DNA of 64,000 nt from Labilithrix sp. (GCA_019637155.1 JAHBWE010000028.1:1-64000); one strand, 5' to 3'; counted from the stretch's first letter, positions 25,368 through 34,099 are shown. Translations and numbers: made by a program. Notes: a model not told the origin generated them from the letters alone.

Positions 25368-27346
25368 CGATACGCGCCCGGATAACCGACGAACGGCTCC
25401 GACGACGGCGCGGACGGCACGCCAGACGGCACCGCAGGAGCCACGCCAGACGGCGCCGCCGGAGGCACCGCAGGAGGCACGCCAGACGGCACCGCAGACG
25501 GCACCGCAGGAGGCACGCCAGACGGCACCGCAGACGGCACCGCAGGAGGCACGCCGGACGGCACCGTCGAAGGCACGCCGGACGGCGCGGCAGGAGGCGC
25601 GGCAGGTGGCACCGCAGACGGCACCGCAGGAGGCACGCCAGACGGCACCGCAGGAGGCACGCCGGACGGCACCGCAGGAGCCACGCCGGACGGCACCGTC
25701 GAAGGCACGCCAGACAGCACCGCAGGAGCCACGCCGGACGGCGCAACCGGTGGCGCCGCCGACTGCCGCGTGGACAACGCAGGAGGCACGCCGGACGGCG
25801 CGACCGGCGGCGCCGCCGACTGCCGTGTGGACGCCGCCGCGACGATGCCGACGCTGCGGCTCGATCCTCGCTCGCTCGGCCACGGCGATCGCTGCCCCAT
25901 CGACGGCGAAGAGGCCGGCGGCACGACCGACGACGACGACGCAGGCGCGGGCGGCGTGATCTGCCGGTACGAGATCTGCGCCGGCGTCGAGGCCGCTTCG
26001 GTGATGCGGATCATCGACGGCGCGTCGCCGGTGAACACGAACGTCTCCTTGACGCCGTCGAGCGGGACGACGTCGCTCACCTCGCGCCCCTTGACGATGC
26101 ATGTATACCGCACGCGTGCGCCGGGCGGCAGGTTCGGCGCCCGCACCCAGAAGCCGTCGGTGCTCGCGCGCGTCGTGATGCCCTGCGCGTTCGTGTGCCC
26201 GCCGCTCTTGCGCCGCGCGAGCATCCACGCGACGACGAAGCCCGCCGCCCCCGCGGGCGCGGCGACGAACGCCCAGCTGAAGCCCTCGCCGCCCGTGCTC
26301 TGGCGCAGGACCGGCGGCGGCGGCGCGATCGCGAAGCCCGCGTCGAACGCGCCCGGCGACGCCGACGCGGCCGGCGTCACGTCGTTCGTCGCGGTCGCGC
26401 CGGGCGTGGGAGCGATGACCGGCGCGTCCTCGACGACGACGCGGAAGCCGTTGTCCGCGTTGCGCGTGCCGGGCGTGTTCCGGACCCGAGCCGCGCTCCG
26501 GCCGCGCCGCGGATCGCGCATCCACGAGCCGCCGCGGAGGACGCGGCGCTCCGGATCGTTCCCCGTGTGCGTCGTGTTCTCGGGATCGGTCACGTCGGTC
26601 GCGGGCCACACCGCGTAGACGTCGCGGCACCACTGGTTGACGTTGCCGGCCATGTCGTAGAGGCCGAACGGGTTCGGCTTCTTCCTCCCGACGGGGTGCG
26701 TGCCGACCGCGGCGCCGGGCGCGGGACGGAACCAGCCGATCGCAGCCGCCTCCTCCTCCGTCTTCGCCGCGTACCACGGCGTCGTCGTCCCGCCGCGCGC
26801 GGCGTACTCGAACTCGGCCTCGGTCGGGAGGCGCACGCGGCGCCCGGTCTTGCGCGAGGCCCATTGCGTGAACGCGTTCGCGTCCCCGAACGTGACGACC
26901 GTGACCGGATCGTCGTCCCGCTGCACGAAGCCCGGGTTGCGCCAGTTGTACTGCTTGTCCTGCTTGAGCCGGACGCCGTCCCACCCCGCGCCGCCGCTCT
27001 GTCCCTTCTCCGCGTCGGTCTGGTGGCGCGTCTCGGCGACGAAGCGCGCGAACTGCGCGCGCGTGATGGGGTACTTGCCCATCCAGAACGTGTGGCTGAT
27101 CGTGACGGTGCGCGGCACCTCGTCCGGCTCGCGGTACGGATCGTTCGGCGACGAGCCTTGCGTGAACGTGCCCTTCGGGATGCGACGGAGCTCCAGCTTC
27201 CGGAGCGGAGTCCCGGCGTCGGTCGGCTTGTCCGAGGCCGACCCGAGATCGAGGACGAGGTCGTCTTCGCCGGCGTGCGCGGCGCGCGGCGACAGGAGCG
27301 TCAACCCGGCGACGACGGCGAAGCTCGTCGCGAGGCGACCTCCCAT
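25364..27346 (-). CDS. SUMF1-like membrane protein with Pro/Ser/Val repeat tail
   Basis: About 660 residues: signal peptide (VAGLTLLSPRAAHA), then a SUMF1 domain to about residue 285 (IPKGTFTQGS, VRLPTEAEFEYAARGG, LYDMAGNVNQWCRD, VLRGGSWMRDPRRGR, NGFRVV). A membrane helix (SWAFVAAPAGAAGFVVAWM) comes next, then a domain ending ISYRQITPP, and a tail of about 150 residues built from PSGVPPAV-type repeats. The catalytic cysteines of FGE are absent after RGGSW, so it is not a sulfatase-activating enzyme. ATG 27346 gives a clean signal peptide. It is coupled to the double glycosyltransferase. Confidence 0.82.
   Translation of the reverse strand: MGGRLATSFAVVAGLTLLSPRAAHAGEDDLVLDLGSASDKPTDAGTPLRKLELRRIPKGTFTQGSSPNDPYREPDEVPRTVTISHTFWMGKYPITRAQFARFVAETRHQTDAEKGQSGGAGWDGVRLKQDKQYNWRNPGFVQRDDDPVTVVTFGDANAFTQWASRKTGRRVRLPTEAEFEYAARGGTTTPWYAAKTEEEAAAIGWFRPAPGAAVGTHPVGRKKPNPFGLYDMAGNVNQWCRDVYAVWPATDVTDPENTTHTGNDPERRVLRGGSWMRDPRRGRSAARVRNTPGTRNADNGFRVVVEDAPVIAPTPGATATNDVTPAASASPGAFDAGFAIAPPPPVLRQSTGGEGFSWAFVAAPAGAAGFVVAWMLARRKSGGHTNAQGITTRASTDGFWVRAPNLPPGARVRYTCIVKGREVSDVVPLDGVKETFVFTGDAPSMIRITEAASTPAQISYRQITPPAPASSSSVVPPASSPSMGQRSPWPSERGSSRSVGIVAAASTRQSAAPPVAPSGVPPALSTRQSAAPPVAPSGVAPAVLSGVPSTVPSGVAPAVPSGVPPAVPSGVPPAVPSAVPPAAPPAAPSGVPSTVPSGVPPAVPSAVPSGVPPAVPSAVPSGVPPAVPPAAPSGVAPAVPSGVPSAPSSEPFVGYPGAYR
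25380..25800. repeat. Coding minisatellite (PSGVPPAV repeats)
   Basis: Short GC-rich units built around GGCACCGCAGGAGGCACGCC with 12- and 15-base steps repeat throughout the 3' part of the SUMF1 gene. On the minus strand they encode alternating PAVPSGVP and PSAVPSGVP. The units are near-identical at DNA level, which points to recent expansion. Confidence 0.85.
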
Positions 27347-27375
27347 GACGCCCGTTTTACGTCTATTCTCCGCCC

Positions 27376-27849
27376 ATGAGCAAGGCCGCCAAGAAGGTGT
27401 CACTCGAGGATCACGCCGAAAAAATCCGCGAGAAGCTCAAGGTCCCGCGTCAGGACGAGCTCTTCAAGGCGGCGGTCGAGGCGGGATACCTCACCGCGCT
27501 CGCGGACGGCGGCATCGACGAGGCCGAGCGCGACATCCTCGTGAAGGCGGTCGAGCTCTTGAGCCGCGGGCTCGTCATCGAGTGGGAGACGGACTCCCTC
27601 ATCGACGACTGCCAGAAGGCGGTCGAGGCGGACGGCCTCGAGGGCAGCGCCAAGCGCGTGGGCGAGAAGCTGAAGGAGCTCGGGTCCGCCGACGCCGGCA
27701 TCTTCGTCGCCGCGCTCGTCGCGCGCGCGACGAAGGGCGTCGAGAAGTCCGAAGCGGAGATGCTCAAGAACATCGGCAAGAGCGCCGGCATCGACACGAA
27801 GAAGGTCGGCGAGATCGTCAAGCAGGCCACGTCGCTCACCGGCGACTGA
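27376..27849 (+). CDS. TerB-like protein
   Basis: A 157-residue soluble helical protein. ALADGGIDEAERDILVKAVELL is the typical TerB/DjlA N-terminal helix pair with its acidic metal-binding residues. The second half (FVAALVARATKGVEKSEAEML) repeats a similar pattern. TerB-fold proteins occur in tellurite-resistance and membrane-stress systems, but no ter genes are nearby. It is divergent from the SUMF1 gene and nearly touches the convergent PEGA-like gene (5 bp). Confidence 0.7.
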   Translation: MSKAAKKVSLEDHAEKIREKLKVPRQDELFKAAVEAGYLTALADGGIDEAERDILVKAVELLSRGLVIEWETDSLIDDCQKAVEADGLEGSAKRVGEKLKELGSADAGIFVAALVARATKGVEKSEAEMLKNIGKSAGIDTKKVGEIVKQATSLTGD

Positions 27850-27854
27850 GCGCG

Positions 27855-28676
27855 CTAGAAGCGGACGCCGCCGCCCGACGGGGTCACGAAGAGCCCCGTC
27901 GCCGGCGCCAGCGTCTTCGGCTTGAGCACGAAGTAGCTGATCGCGCCGACCGCGATCCCTACGAGGCCGATCGCGCCGAGCACGTCGCCGGCGGTCAGGA
28001 ACGGCTGCACGCCGTCGAGGCGATCGCGCGAGCAGTTCGGCTTGCACTCGTCGAGGTCGCCGCGCTTCACCGCGCCGACGATGCCGAAGCCGATGCCCAT
28101 CACGAGGAAGCCGGCGCCGACCGAACCGGCGATGAGCGACACGGTCGGGACCTTGCCGAACGGCGTCTTCTCGGTGGGGCGCGGGCACACCGCGCCGGGT
28201 TTGCCGAACGAGACGTCGATGTCGCGACGCTCTCCGAGCGCGAAGTTGATCGACTCGCTCTTCGCCTGGTTCGTCGCGGGATCGACGACGGTGACGGTGT
28301 GCTGCCCCGGCTCGACGAGGAGCGAGGCCCCTTCACCTTTGCGCGACGGACCGTCGACGCTCACCATCGCCTGCGGGAGCGGACAGCCGTCGGCCGCGCG
28401 GACGTGGAGGATGAGCGCGGGCAGCTTCCCTTTGATCTCGCCCGCCCACTTCGCGCACTCGGTCGTGAGGAGCGACGGGCACGCGGGCTTCGCGCAGCGC
28501 TCCGCCGCCTCGAGCGCCGACATGAGCTCGTTCTTCTGCTGGAGCCGCTGCGTCTGCTCGTACGCCGTCGCGCACTCGCGCAGCTCGTCGGCGCGCGCGA
28601 CGGCCGGCGCGAGCACGAACGAGAGCGCGAGCGCGACGGTGAGCTTCATCGACGACGGCAGGATACGTGCGCTCAT
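27855..28676 (-). CDS. PEGA-like exported membrane protein
   Basis: About 273 residues. A signal peptide (LTVALALSFVLAPAVARA) precedes a Cys-containing helical part. A beta-rich PEGA-like module follows (LILHVRAADGCPLPQAMVSV, GASLLVEPGQHTVTVVDP). Two C-terminal membrane helices end the protein (VSLIAGSVGAGFLVMGIGFG and VLGAIGLVGIAVGAISYFV). ATG 28676 overlaps the stop of the upstream lipoprotein gene (ATGA); ATG 28649 is an alternative closer to the signal peptide. As third gene of a kinase operon it may be a surface output or target. PEGA modules are typical of proteins near bacterial Ser/Thr kinases. Confidence 0.75.
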   Translation of the reverse strand: MSARILPSSMKLTVALALSFVLAPAVARADELRECATAYEQTQRLQQKNELMSALEAAERCAKPACPSLLTTECAKWAGEIKGKLPALILHVRAADGCPLPQAMVSVDGPSRKGEGASLLVEPGQHTVTVVDPATNQAKSESINFALGERRDIDVSFGKPGAVCPRPTEKTPFGKVPTVSLIAGSVGAGFLVMGIGFGIVGAVKRGDLDECKPNCSRDRLDGVQPFLTAGDVLGAIGLVGIAVGAISYFVLKPKTLAPATGLFVTPSGGGVRF

Positions 28677-29413
28677 TGCTCGATGCAGTAGAGATGCGCT
28701 TGGACGTTGCACGGGACCGCGCACGCGTTCGTCCAGCTCGCCTCGGTGGAGACGACGCCGATGTACGTGCCTCCATTTTCGGACCTATAGTTCTCGCAGT
28801 CCTCCTCGGTCGAGATCGCGTTGCCGTCGACGCCGGTGTTGGTCCAGACCGGGATGACCGGCCCGGCGTCGCTGCAGCCCTCGAAGAGGGGAGCCGCCCC
28901 CGCGTCCGTCGCCTGGACCTTCTCCCCGCGCTCGTTGTTCTCGATCGGGAGGAGCAGCTTCCTGGTCTGGAAGTACGTCGTCCAGTTGTGGAGGACGGTG
29001 CGGTTCGCGGTGTCGACGATGCGCACGTCCGGACGGCCGCCGTCGTTCTGAAGGCCCGGGAAGCGCCTCCGCGGCGTCTCGTTGTCGACGCTGAGCCAGG
29101 CCTTGAAGGAGCCGCCGAGCCCCGCGCCGGTCGCGAGGAGCTGGCACCGATCGTCCGCGCCGGAGAGCCCGTTCAGGTTCCCGTTCGTCGTCGCGCTCGT
29201 GATGAACACGCGCTTCGTCGGCCGCGTGTCGATCGGCGGCGCGGCGTCGGGCTCTTCCGGCGGCTCCGTGTCCGCCCCCGCGTCGAGCACGTCACCGGCG
29301 TCCGGCCGCGGCGGCCCGTAGTCGTCGAGCGCGAAGAGCGCGAAGCATCCGCTCGCGCCGGGAAGCGCGAAGAAGAACATGAACGAGAGCGCGATGCGGC
29401 GAGCCGACTTCAT
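28673..29413 (-). CDS. DUF1554-type lipoprotein
   Basis: A 246-residue surface lipoprotein (lipobox GASGC) with an Asp/Pro-rich linker. The domain starts RVFITSATTNGNLNGLSGAD, then CQLLATGAGLGGSFKAWLS, and ends QAHLYCIEQ, the pattern of DUF1554 proteins. The first and last cysteines probably pair. The protein at 35119-35802 is a paralogue. The start codon overlaps the kinase stop by one base, so it lies in the kinase operon. The function is unknown. Confidence 0.8.
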   Translation of the reverse strand: MKSARRIALSFMFFFALPGASGCFALFALDDYGPPRPDAGDVLDAGADTEPPEEPDAAPPIDTRPTKRVFITSATTNGNLNGLSGADDRCQLLATGAGLGGSFKAWLSVDNETPRRRFPGLQNDGGRPDVRIVDTANRTVLHNWTTYFQTRKLLLPIENNERGEKVQATDAGAAPLFEGCSDAGPVIPVWTNTGVDGNAISTEEDCENYRSENGGTYIGVVSTEASWTNACAVPCNVQAHLYCIEQ

Positions 29414-30888
29414 CAGAGGCAGTGGAGCTTCGGGATCTTCACGCCCTTCGAGTCGATCACGAACGGCTGGGCGCAGTCGGCCGGTTTTCTCTTCTTACCG
29501 GATCCGAGCGGCGGCGGGGTGGGTCGCGGAGCGGGCGCGGGCGCCGGGGCCGGCGCGACCGCGACGGACGGCGCGGGCTCGGGCGGCTCGGGAGGAAGGT
29601 CGAGCGCCGGCGGGGGCTCGAGCGTCGGCGCGGGCTCGGGCGGCGGCTCGCTCGGCTCGCTCGGAGGCGGCTCGCTCGGCTCGCGCGGGATCTGCGCCAC
29701 GCTCGGCGCGGACGCCGACACGCTCGCGGCCGCGGCGCTCCGGTTCGACGCCGGCTTGAAGGTCACGATCAACCCGAGCGCGACGAGGGCGACCGCGATC
29801 CCCGCCGACACGGCGGCGATCAGCTTCACCCTGTCGCGCCGCTGCTCCTCGAGCGCGCGCAGCGTCTCCTCGCGCGTCGTCATCGAGATCGCGGCGGAGC
29901 CGGTGGTCGGCGCCTCCGGGATCGGGACGAACGGGAGCTCCGGTTGGGAGGGCGCGACGCGCATCGGCTGCGACGGCGGGCCGATGATCGAGATGCGGCC
30001 CGTCGCGGAGACCGGACCGCCGCGCGCGAACGCCTCGAACGCGGCGCTCAGCTCCTGCGCGTCGGCGTAGCGCTCCTCCTTCTTCTTGCGGAGGCAGCGC
30101 GTGATGATCTCGTCGATCGCGGGCGGCAGGTGCGGGACGATCTCGAGGAGCGGGCGCGGCTCCTGCCGCGTCGTCGCGATCATCGTCGCGACCGCGGTCT
30201 CGCCGCGGAACGGCCGGATGTTCGCGAGCATCTCGTAGACGACGACGCCGAACGAGAAGACGTCGGTCCGCGCGTCGACCTGCTGCCCGAGCGCCTGCTC
30301 CGGGCTCACGTACCCCGGCGTGCCCCACATGTCTCCGCGCGACGTCGTGTTCGTCGTCGTGCGCTCTTCCTGCGGAAGCCCCGGCACCGCGGGCTGAGGC
30401 CGCTGCCGCGCGAGCCCGAAGTCGAGGACCTTCGCGAGGACGGTGTCGGCCGAGAGCGTGGTGAGGAAGATGTTCTCCGGCTTGATGTCGCGGTGCACCA
30501 CGCCGGCGGCGTGCGCCTTCGCGAGGCCGCGCGCCATGTCGCGCGCGACGCCGATCGCCTCCTCCATCCCGAGCCGCCGCTCCATCAGCGCGCGGCGGAG
30601 CGCGATCCCTTCGAGGAGCTCCATCACGATGTAGAGGACACCCTCGAGCTCCTCCACCTCGTAGATCGTCGCGATGTTCGGGTGCTGGAGCTTCGCCGCG
30701 ATGCGCGCCTCGCGCAGGAGTCGCTTCCGCTGGGCCGGGGCCTCGCCCTCGTCGTGGAGCACCTTCAGCGCGACGTCGCGCTCGAGCTTCTCGTCGAACG
30801 CGGAGTAGACGGCGCCCATGCCGCCTCGTCCAAGGAGGCGATCGACGCGGAATCGTCCGATCGTTGTCCCTGCAAGGGACGCGCTCAC
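29413..30888 (-). CDS. Eukaryote-type Ser/Thr protein kinase, membrane-anchored
   Basis: A 491-residue kinase. The glycine loop is LLGRGGMGAVYSAFD, the ATP Lys lies in DVALKVL, the catalytic loop is VVHRDIKPENIFL, the metal motif is DFGLARQ and the APE-like motif is GYVSPEQALG. All catalytic residues are present. A membrane helix follows (KLIAAVSAGIAVALVALGL, about residue 355). The outer tail of about 110 residues is extremely rich in Pro, Glu and Ser and has no recognisable sensor domain until the final Cys-containing segment. The two downstream genes overlap it or each other, forming a kinase-lipoprotein-PEGA operon. Confidence 0.92.
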   Translation of the reverse strand: MSASLAGTTIGRFRVDRLLGRGGMGAVYSAFDEKLERDVALKVLHDEGEAPAQRKRLLREARIAAKLQHPNIATIYEVEELEGVLYIVMELLEGIALRRALMERRLGMEEAIGVARDMARGLAKAHAAGVVHRDIKPENIFLTTLSADTVLAKVLDFGLARQRPQPAVPGLPQEERTTTNTTSRGDMWGTPGYVSPEQALGQQVDARTDVFSFGVVVYEMLANIRPFRGETAVATMIATTRQEPRPLLEIVPHLPPAIDEIITRCLRKKKEERYADAQELSAAFEAFARGGPVSATGRISIIGPPSQPMRVAPSQPELPFVPIPEAPTTGSAAISMTTREETLRALEEQRRDRVKLIAAVSAGIAVALVALGLIVTFKPASNRSAAAASVSASAPSVAQIPREPSEPPPSEPSEPPPEPAPTLEPPPALDLPPEPPEPAPSVAVAPAPAPAPAPRPTPPPLGSGKKRKPADCAQPFVIDSKGVKIPKLHCL

Positions 30889-30965
30889 GCCTCCGAGTCT
30901 ATCCGTTGCCTTCCCCCGCGGGCCAACGAAACCCCGGACAACCGTACGGTTTCAGGGTTCTGAAA

Positions 30966-32195
30966 TCAGGGAAGGTACGGCGTGAGGAGGGCCATCTGCG
31001 GAGCGTCGACGCCGTTCTTCGGCTCGATCGAGAAGGGATAGCTCGGGTTCCAGCGGGGGCCGGCCGCCCACCATAGCCAGCCGACGATCACGTCGTCCGC
31101 CTCGTTCATCGCGTCGAGCATGTCCTTGACCGCGGCGTTGCAGAGGGCGTTGTCGCCGCCGGCGAACTCGCCGACGAAGCCCTTCAGGCCGTTCGCGCGG
31201 AGCCACGAGATCCAGCCCGCGAGGCGCTCGCGACCGATCTTGGCGCTGACGCACTGCCCCGTCTTCCCGCCCGAGTCCGGGTCGAGGTACTGGTGCACCT
31301 CGATCACGAAGTTGTCGCCGGGGTCCTTGATCGCGAGCATCGCCTTCGCGTTCGCGGTGCCGTACCAGGTCGAATTCCAGCTGTGCGCGCCGGTGTACGC
31401 GTTGCCGGGGACGTGGATCATGTTCTTCGCGCCGGCGGCGCGGATGGCGGCGATCGCGGCGTTGGCGGAGTCGACCCACTGCTCGGTGCGGAGGCCGGCC
31501 GGCTCGTTGACGAGGTTGAACATGACGCGCGCGTTGGCGGCGTAGCGGGTCGCGAGGCGCTTCCAGAGGTCGGCGAACGCGCTCGCGGGCACCGCGGCGG
31601 ACCCGACGTGCACGCCGTAGTACTTCGCGAAGTTGTGCGGGTTGAGGACGACGTTCGCGCCGCGCGAGGTGGCGTAGCCGACGATGTCATCGAGCTTCGC
31701 GACGTACGCCGGCGTGAGCTCCGCGAACTGCTTCGTCTGGAGGCGCTCCCACGCGAAGCCGATGCGGAACGTGTTCATCCCCTTCGCCTGGAAGTAGTCG
31801 ATCTCCGCGCGCGTCGGCCAACCGTAGTCGCGGCCCTCGACGCCGAGCGAGCTCGCCGTCAGGGTGCCGAACTCGGCGCCCGCGAGGTTCACCCCGCGGT
31901 ACTGGAGGCCGCTCGGCTCCGCGATCGGCTCCGGCGCCGGATCGTTCGCCTCGCCCGCCGACGGCGTCTCGTCCGTCGACACCGGCGCGACGTCGCCGGT
32001 CGCGGTCACCGCCACCGACTTGGTCACGCTCGTGGTCGCGGTCGCGGGGCTGTCCGCGGTCGTGCTCGCGCTCGCCGCGCTCGGGCTCTCGCCCGTGTCG
32101 TCGGGCTCGCTCGAGCTCGAGTCGGAGGAATCGGCGGCGCCGCACGCGACGGCGAGGGAGACGAGGAAGGGCGCGAGGATACGGTTGAACGACAT
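30966..32195 (-). CDS. GH5-family glycoside hydrolase lipoprotein (cellulase-like)
   Basis: A 409-residue secreted lipoprotein (lipobox SLAVAC) with a Ser/Thr/Asp linker of about 90 residues. The (beta/alpha)8 domain begins YRGVNLAGAEFG. Key segments are NTFRIGFAWERL, VVLNPHNF, MFNLVNEPAG (acid/base Glu) and LKGFVGEFAGGDN (nucleophile Glu). VIEVHQYLDPDSGG carries the conserved His-x-Tyr. This is the arrangement of family 5 endoglucanases, so extracellular beta-glucan breakdown is likely. ATG 32195 gives the signal peptide. Upstream lies an AT-rich stretch and an inverted repeat shared with the divergent gene. Confidence 0.9.
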   Translation of the reverse strand: MSFNRILAPFLVSLAVACGAADSSDSSSSEPDDTGESPSAASASTTADSPATATTSVTKSVAVTATGDVAPVSTDETPSAGEANDPAPEPIAEPSGLQYRGVNLAGAEFGTLTASSLGVEGRDYGWPTRAEIDYFQAKGMNTFRIGFAWERLQTKQFAELTPAYVAKLDDIVGYATSRGANVVLNPHNFAKYYGVHVGSAAVPASAFADLWKRLATRYAANARVMFNLVNEPAGLRTEQWVDSANAAIAAIRAAGAKNMIHVPGNAYTGAHSWNSTWYGTANAKAMLAIKDPGDNFVIEVHQYLDPDSGGKTGQCVSAKIGRERLAGWISWLRANGLKGFVGEFAGGDNALCNAAVKDMLDAMNEADDVIVGWLWWAAGPRWNPSYPFSIEPKNGVDAPQMALLTPYLP

Positions 32196-32231
32196 CAGTA
32201 TATTTGTGGTTTTCGTGATTTCTGGTTCCGA

Positions 32232-32252
32232 GGTGACGAGTGGACTGTCACC
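32232..32252. promoter_or_regulatory. Operator-like inverted repeat between divergent genes
   Basis: GGTGAC, nine bases, GTCACC lies 37 bases upstream of the GH5 start, in the only AT-rich stretch of this neighbourhood (32200-32230). On the minus strand TATACT just before the ATG could be a -10 box. A site controlling the glycosidase is plausible but unproven. The remaining bases up to 32449 show no gene. Confidence 0.35.
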
Positions 32253-32449
32253 CATCCTTCGCGCCTGACAAAGCGCGGCTGTGACGTTTGGAAGCAGCCC
32301 TCACCACATGCGGGCAAAGTGCCCCGCATCGGCTCCCCGCGAAAAACGCCGACGAAATCCGCTGGTGCAACTCGTCACGGAAGAGGTCGGCGCCCCGGAA
32401 AAATCGACTTAGCGCGAGCGCGTTGCGAACGCGCGCGAACCGGCGCAAG

Positions 32450-33361
32450 GTGTCCGGACTCGTGCTCCGGCCGCTCACGTTGCTCCTCACGCTCGCTGCG
32501 CTCGTCGCAGCGGAGCGCGTCGCGCGGGCGCAGGCGTGCTGCGTCGGAGCGAGCGGTCTCACGCCGGGCTGGCTCACGAACCACGAGCGCGCGCTCGTCG
32601 GTGCGCAGCTCCGTCTCTCGCAGACGCACGGCACCTACCCTTCCTCGGGCCCGTTCTACGTACCGACGCCGGGCCGCGACGCGCGCGTCGAGACGAGCCT
32701 GTTCGCGACCTATCGCCTCTTCCCGCGCGCGCAGGTGAGCGCCTTCATGCCGCTCGTGACGACGCGCCGCCGCTCCGGCGCCGTCACCGAGCACCGCACC
32801 GCGTTCGGCGACTTCACGCTCGTCGGCCGCTACGACCTGATTCGCGCCGGCGAGTCGACGATCCCGGGCATCGCGATCCTCGCCGGCGCGCAGGCCCCGA
32901 CCGGCAAGGAGCCGAGCGCGGGCACGGGCCTCCTCGCCGCCGACGTGAACGGCATCGGCTCGTGGGAGGTCAACGGCGGCGTCTCGATCGAGCAGACGTT
33001 CGGCCACGTCGTCCTCCACGGCACCGTCCTCGCGGGCTATCGCTTCCCGGCCACGATCCTGGGCGAGGAGCAGCGCCTCGGACCGCGCGCGCTCTACCTC
33101 GTCGCGGGAGGCTGGGTCTTCGACAGCGACGTCGCGCTCCTCGGCACGCTCACGCACGCGTCCGACGGCGACGCGACCCTCGCGGGCGAGGACGCGGTCG
33201 GCACGGGTTTTCGCTCCACGCAGCTCGCGTTCCTCGTCGTCGCGCCGTTGACGGATACACTCAGGCTCCGGACCTCGGTCTTCACGGACGTCCCGCCGCT
33301 CGGCCGGAACCGCCCCGCGCTCGGCGGCACCTCCATCTCGCTCGCGAAGACCTGGTTCTGA
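32450..33361 (+). CDS. Outer-membrane beta-barrel-type protein
   Basis: About 303 residues with an N-terminal signal (LTLLLTLAALVAAERVARAQ) and a Cys-Cys at the mature start. The mature part alternates hydrophobic and polar residues in strand-length blocks. It ends with LAKTWF, a C-terminal aromatic residue typical of outer-membrane barrels. Segments such as FMPLVTTRRRSG and GYRFPATILGEEQRLGPRALY resemble transporter-type barrels seen in metal or aromatic-compound loci. GTG 32450 or 32462 is the start; AAGG lies 11 bases before the second. The next gene follows after 4 bp and is probably co-transcribed. Confidence 0.7.
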   Translation: MSGLVLRPLTLLLTLAALVAAERVARAQACCVGASGLTPGWLTNHERALVGAQLRLSQTHGTYPSSGPFYVPTPGRDARVETSLFATYRLFPRAQVSAFMPLVTTRRRSGAVTEHRTAFGDFTLVGRYDLIRAGESTIPGIAILAGAQAPTGKEPSAGTGLLAADVNGIGSWEVNGGVSIEQTFGHVVLHGTVLAGYRFPATILGEEQRLGPRALYLVAGGWVFDSDVALLGTLTHASDGDATLAGEDAVGTGFRSTQLAFLVVAPLTDTLRLRTSVFTDVPPLGRNRPALGGTSISLAKTWF

Positions 33362-33365
33362 TCCG

Positions 33366-33956
33366 ATGCTCCGTCCTCTCCTCTCTCTCTCCGCCTCTTG
33401 CGCCCTCGCCCTCCTCGCGTGCTCGCACGCCGGCACCGCGCCGCCCGCCGCCGCGCCGCTCGCCGGCACCTTCACGTTCGGCACGGAGGCGGGGACGGAG
33501 GAGTCGCTCGACGCGCTCCTCGCGAAGTCGCGCTACTCGGTCTTCCTCTTCTTCACCGCGGACTGTCCGGTGCAGAAGGCGCACGACGCGCGCATGCGCG
33601 CCACGGTCGCGAAGTACGCGCCGCAGGGCGTGGCGTTCTATGCCGTCGCGTCCGAGACGGGCATCGACATCGCGGCGGAGCGCGCGGAAGCGAAGCGTCG
33701 CGCGATCGACATGCCGCTGCTCGAGGACAAGAACGCCGTCTTCGCGGACGCGTTGAAGGTCGAGTACTCCACGCACGTGGTCCTCTTCGAGCCGAGCCGC
33801 GCGATCCGCTACTCGGGGGCGGAGGACTCCGAGCGCGTGCACCTCACGCCGAGCGGCACGCTCCACCTCGACCGCGCGCTCGACGCGGTCCTCGCGGGCA
33901 AGGAGCCTCCCGTCACCACGGCCGAGCCGCTCGGCTGTCCGCTGCGGAAGCACTGA
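33366..33956 (+). CDS. Thioredoxin-fold (redoxin-like) lipoprotein
   Basis: A 196-residue lipoprotein (lipobox LALLAC). A thioredoxin-like core contains VFLFFTADCPVQKAHDARM, with a single reactive-type cysteine where redoxins have CPxxxxY. GVAFYAVASETGID and THVVLFEPSRAIRYSG follow. The C-terminus PLGCPLRK carries a second cysteine that may act as the resolving residue. This resembles redoxin proteins partnered with outer-membrane or metal-handling proteins. It follows the barrel gene by 4 bp. Peroxide or copper-thiol chemistry in the envelope is inferred, not shown. Confidence 0.75.
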   Translation: MLRPLLSLSASCALALLACSHAGTAPPAAAPLAGTFTFGTEAGTEESLDALLAKSRYSVFLFFTADCPVQKAHDARMRATVAKYAPQGVAFYAVASETGIDIAAERAEAKRRAIDMPLLEDKNAVFADALKVEYSTHVVLFEPSRAIRYSGAEDSERVHLTPSGTLHLDRALDAVLAGKEPPVTTAEPLGCPLRKH

Positions 33957-33959
33957 CCG

Positions 33960-34099
33960 ATGCTCGCCCCGGCCTTCGTGCTCGACATCGCACAAACGAC
34001 GCGGGGCCGAAGATCATCGAAGCCAACTGCCTGAACAGCTCCGGCTTCTACGCCGCCGACATCGCATCGATCATCGAGGCAGTCTCCACGCTCGCCTGA
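33960..34099 (+). pseudogene. Decayed 3' fragment of an ATP-grasp (DUF4343-type) gene
   Basis: Two frames each hold part of one recognisable C-terminus. From 33960 one frame reads MLAPAFVLDIAQT. From about 33995 another reads DAGPKIIEANCLNSSGFYAAD and then IASIIEAVSTLA before a stop. Joined, they match the usual end of ATP-grasp proteins of the DUF4343 type (VLDxAxT, then a VxEINxFNSSGFY segment). A frameshift separates them and the upstream four-fifths of the gene are gone. It lies between the redoxin gene and tRNA-Arg. Confidence 0.65.

Noticed and set aside
25380..25800. CRISPR-like regular repeats
   Set aside because: The units are contiguous, lack spacers and encode a regular PSGVP peptide in the SUMF1 frame.
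22635..26984. A 1449-codon frame extending the double glycosyltransferase upstream
   Set aside because: Beyond ATG 25367 it is antiphase to the SUMF1 gene and low-complexity; the ATGA overlap marks the true start.
31293..32738. A 481-codon plus-strand frame across the glycosidase
   Set aside because: It is antisense to GH5 and has only Arg/Ala-rich translation with no motif.
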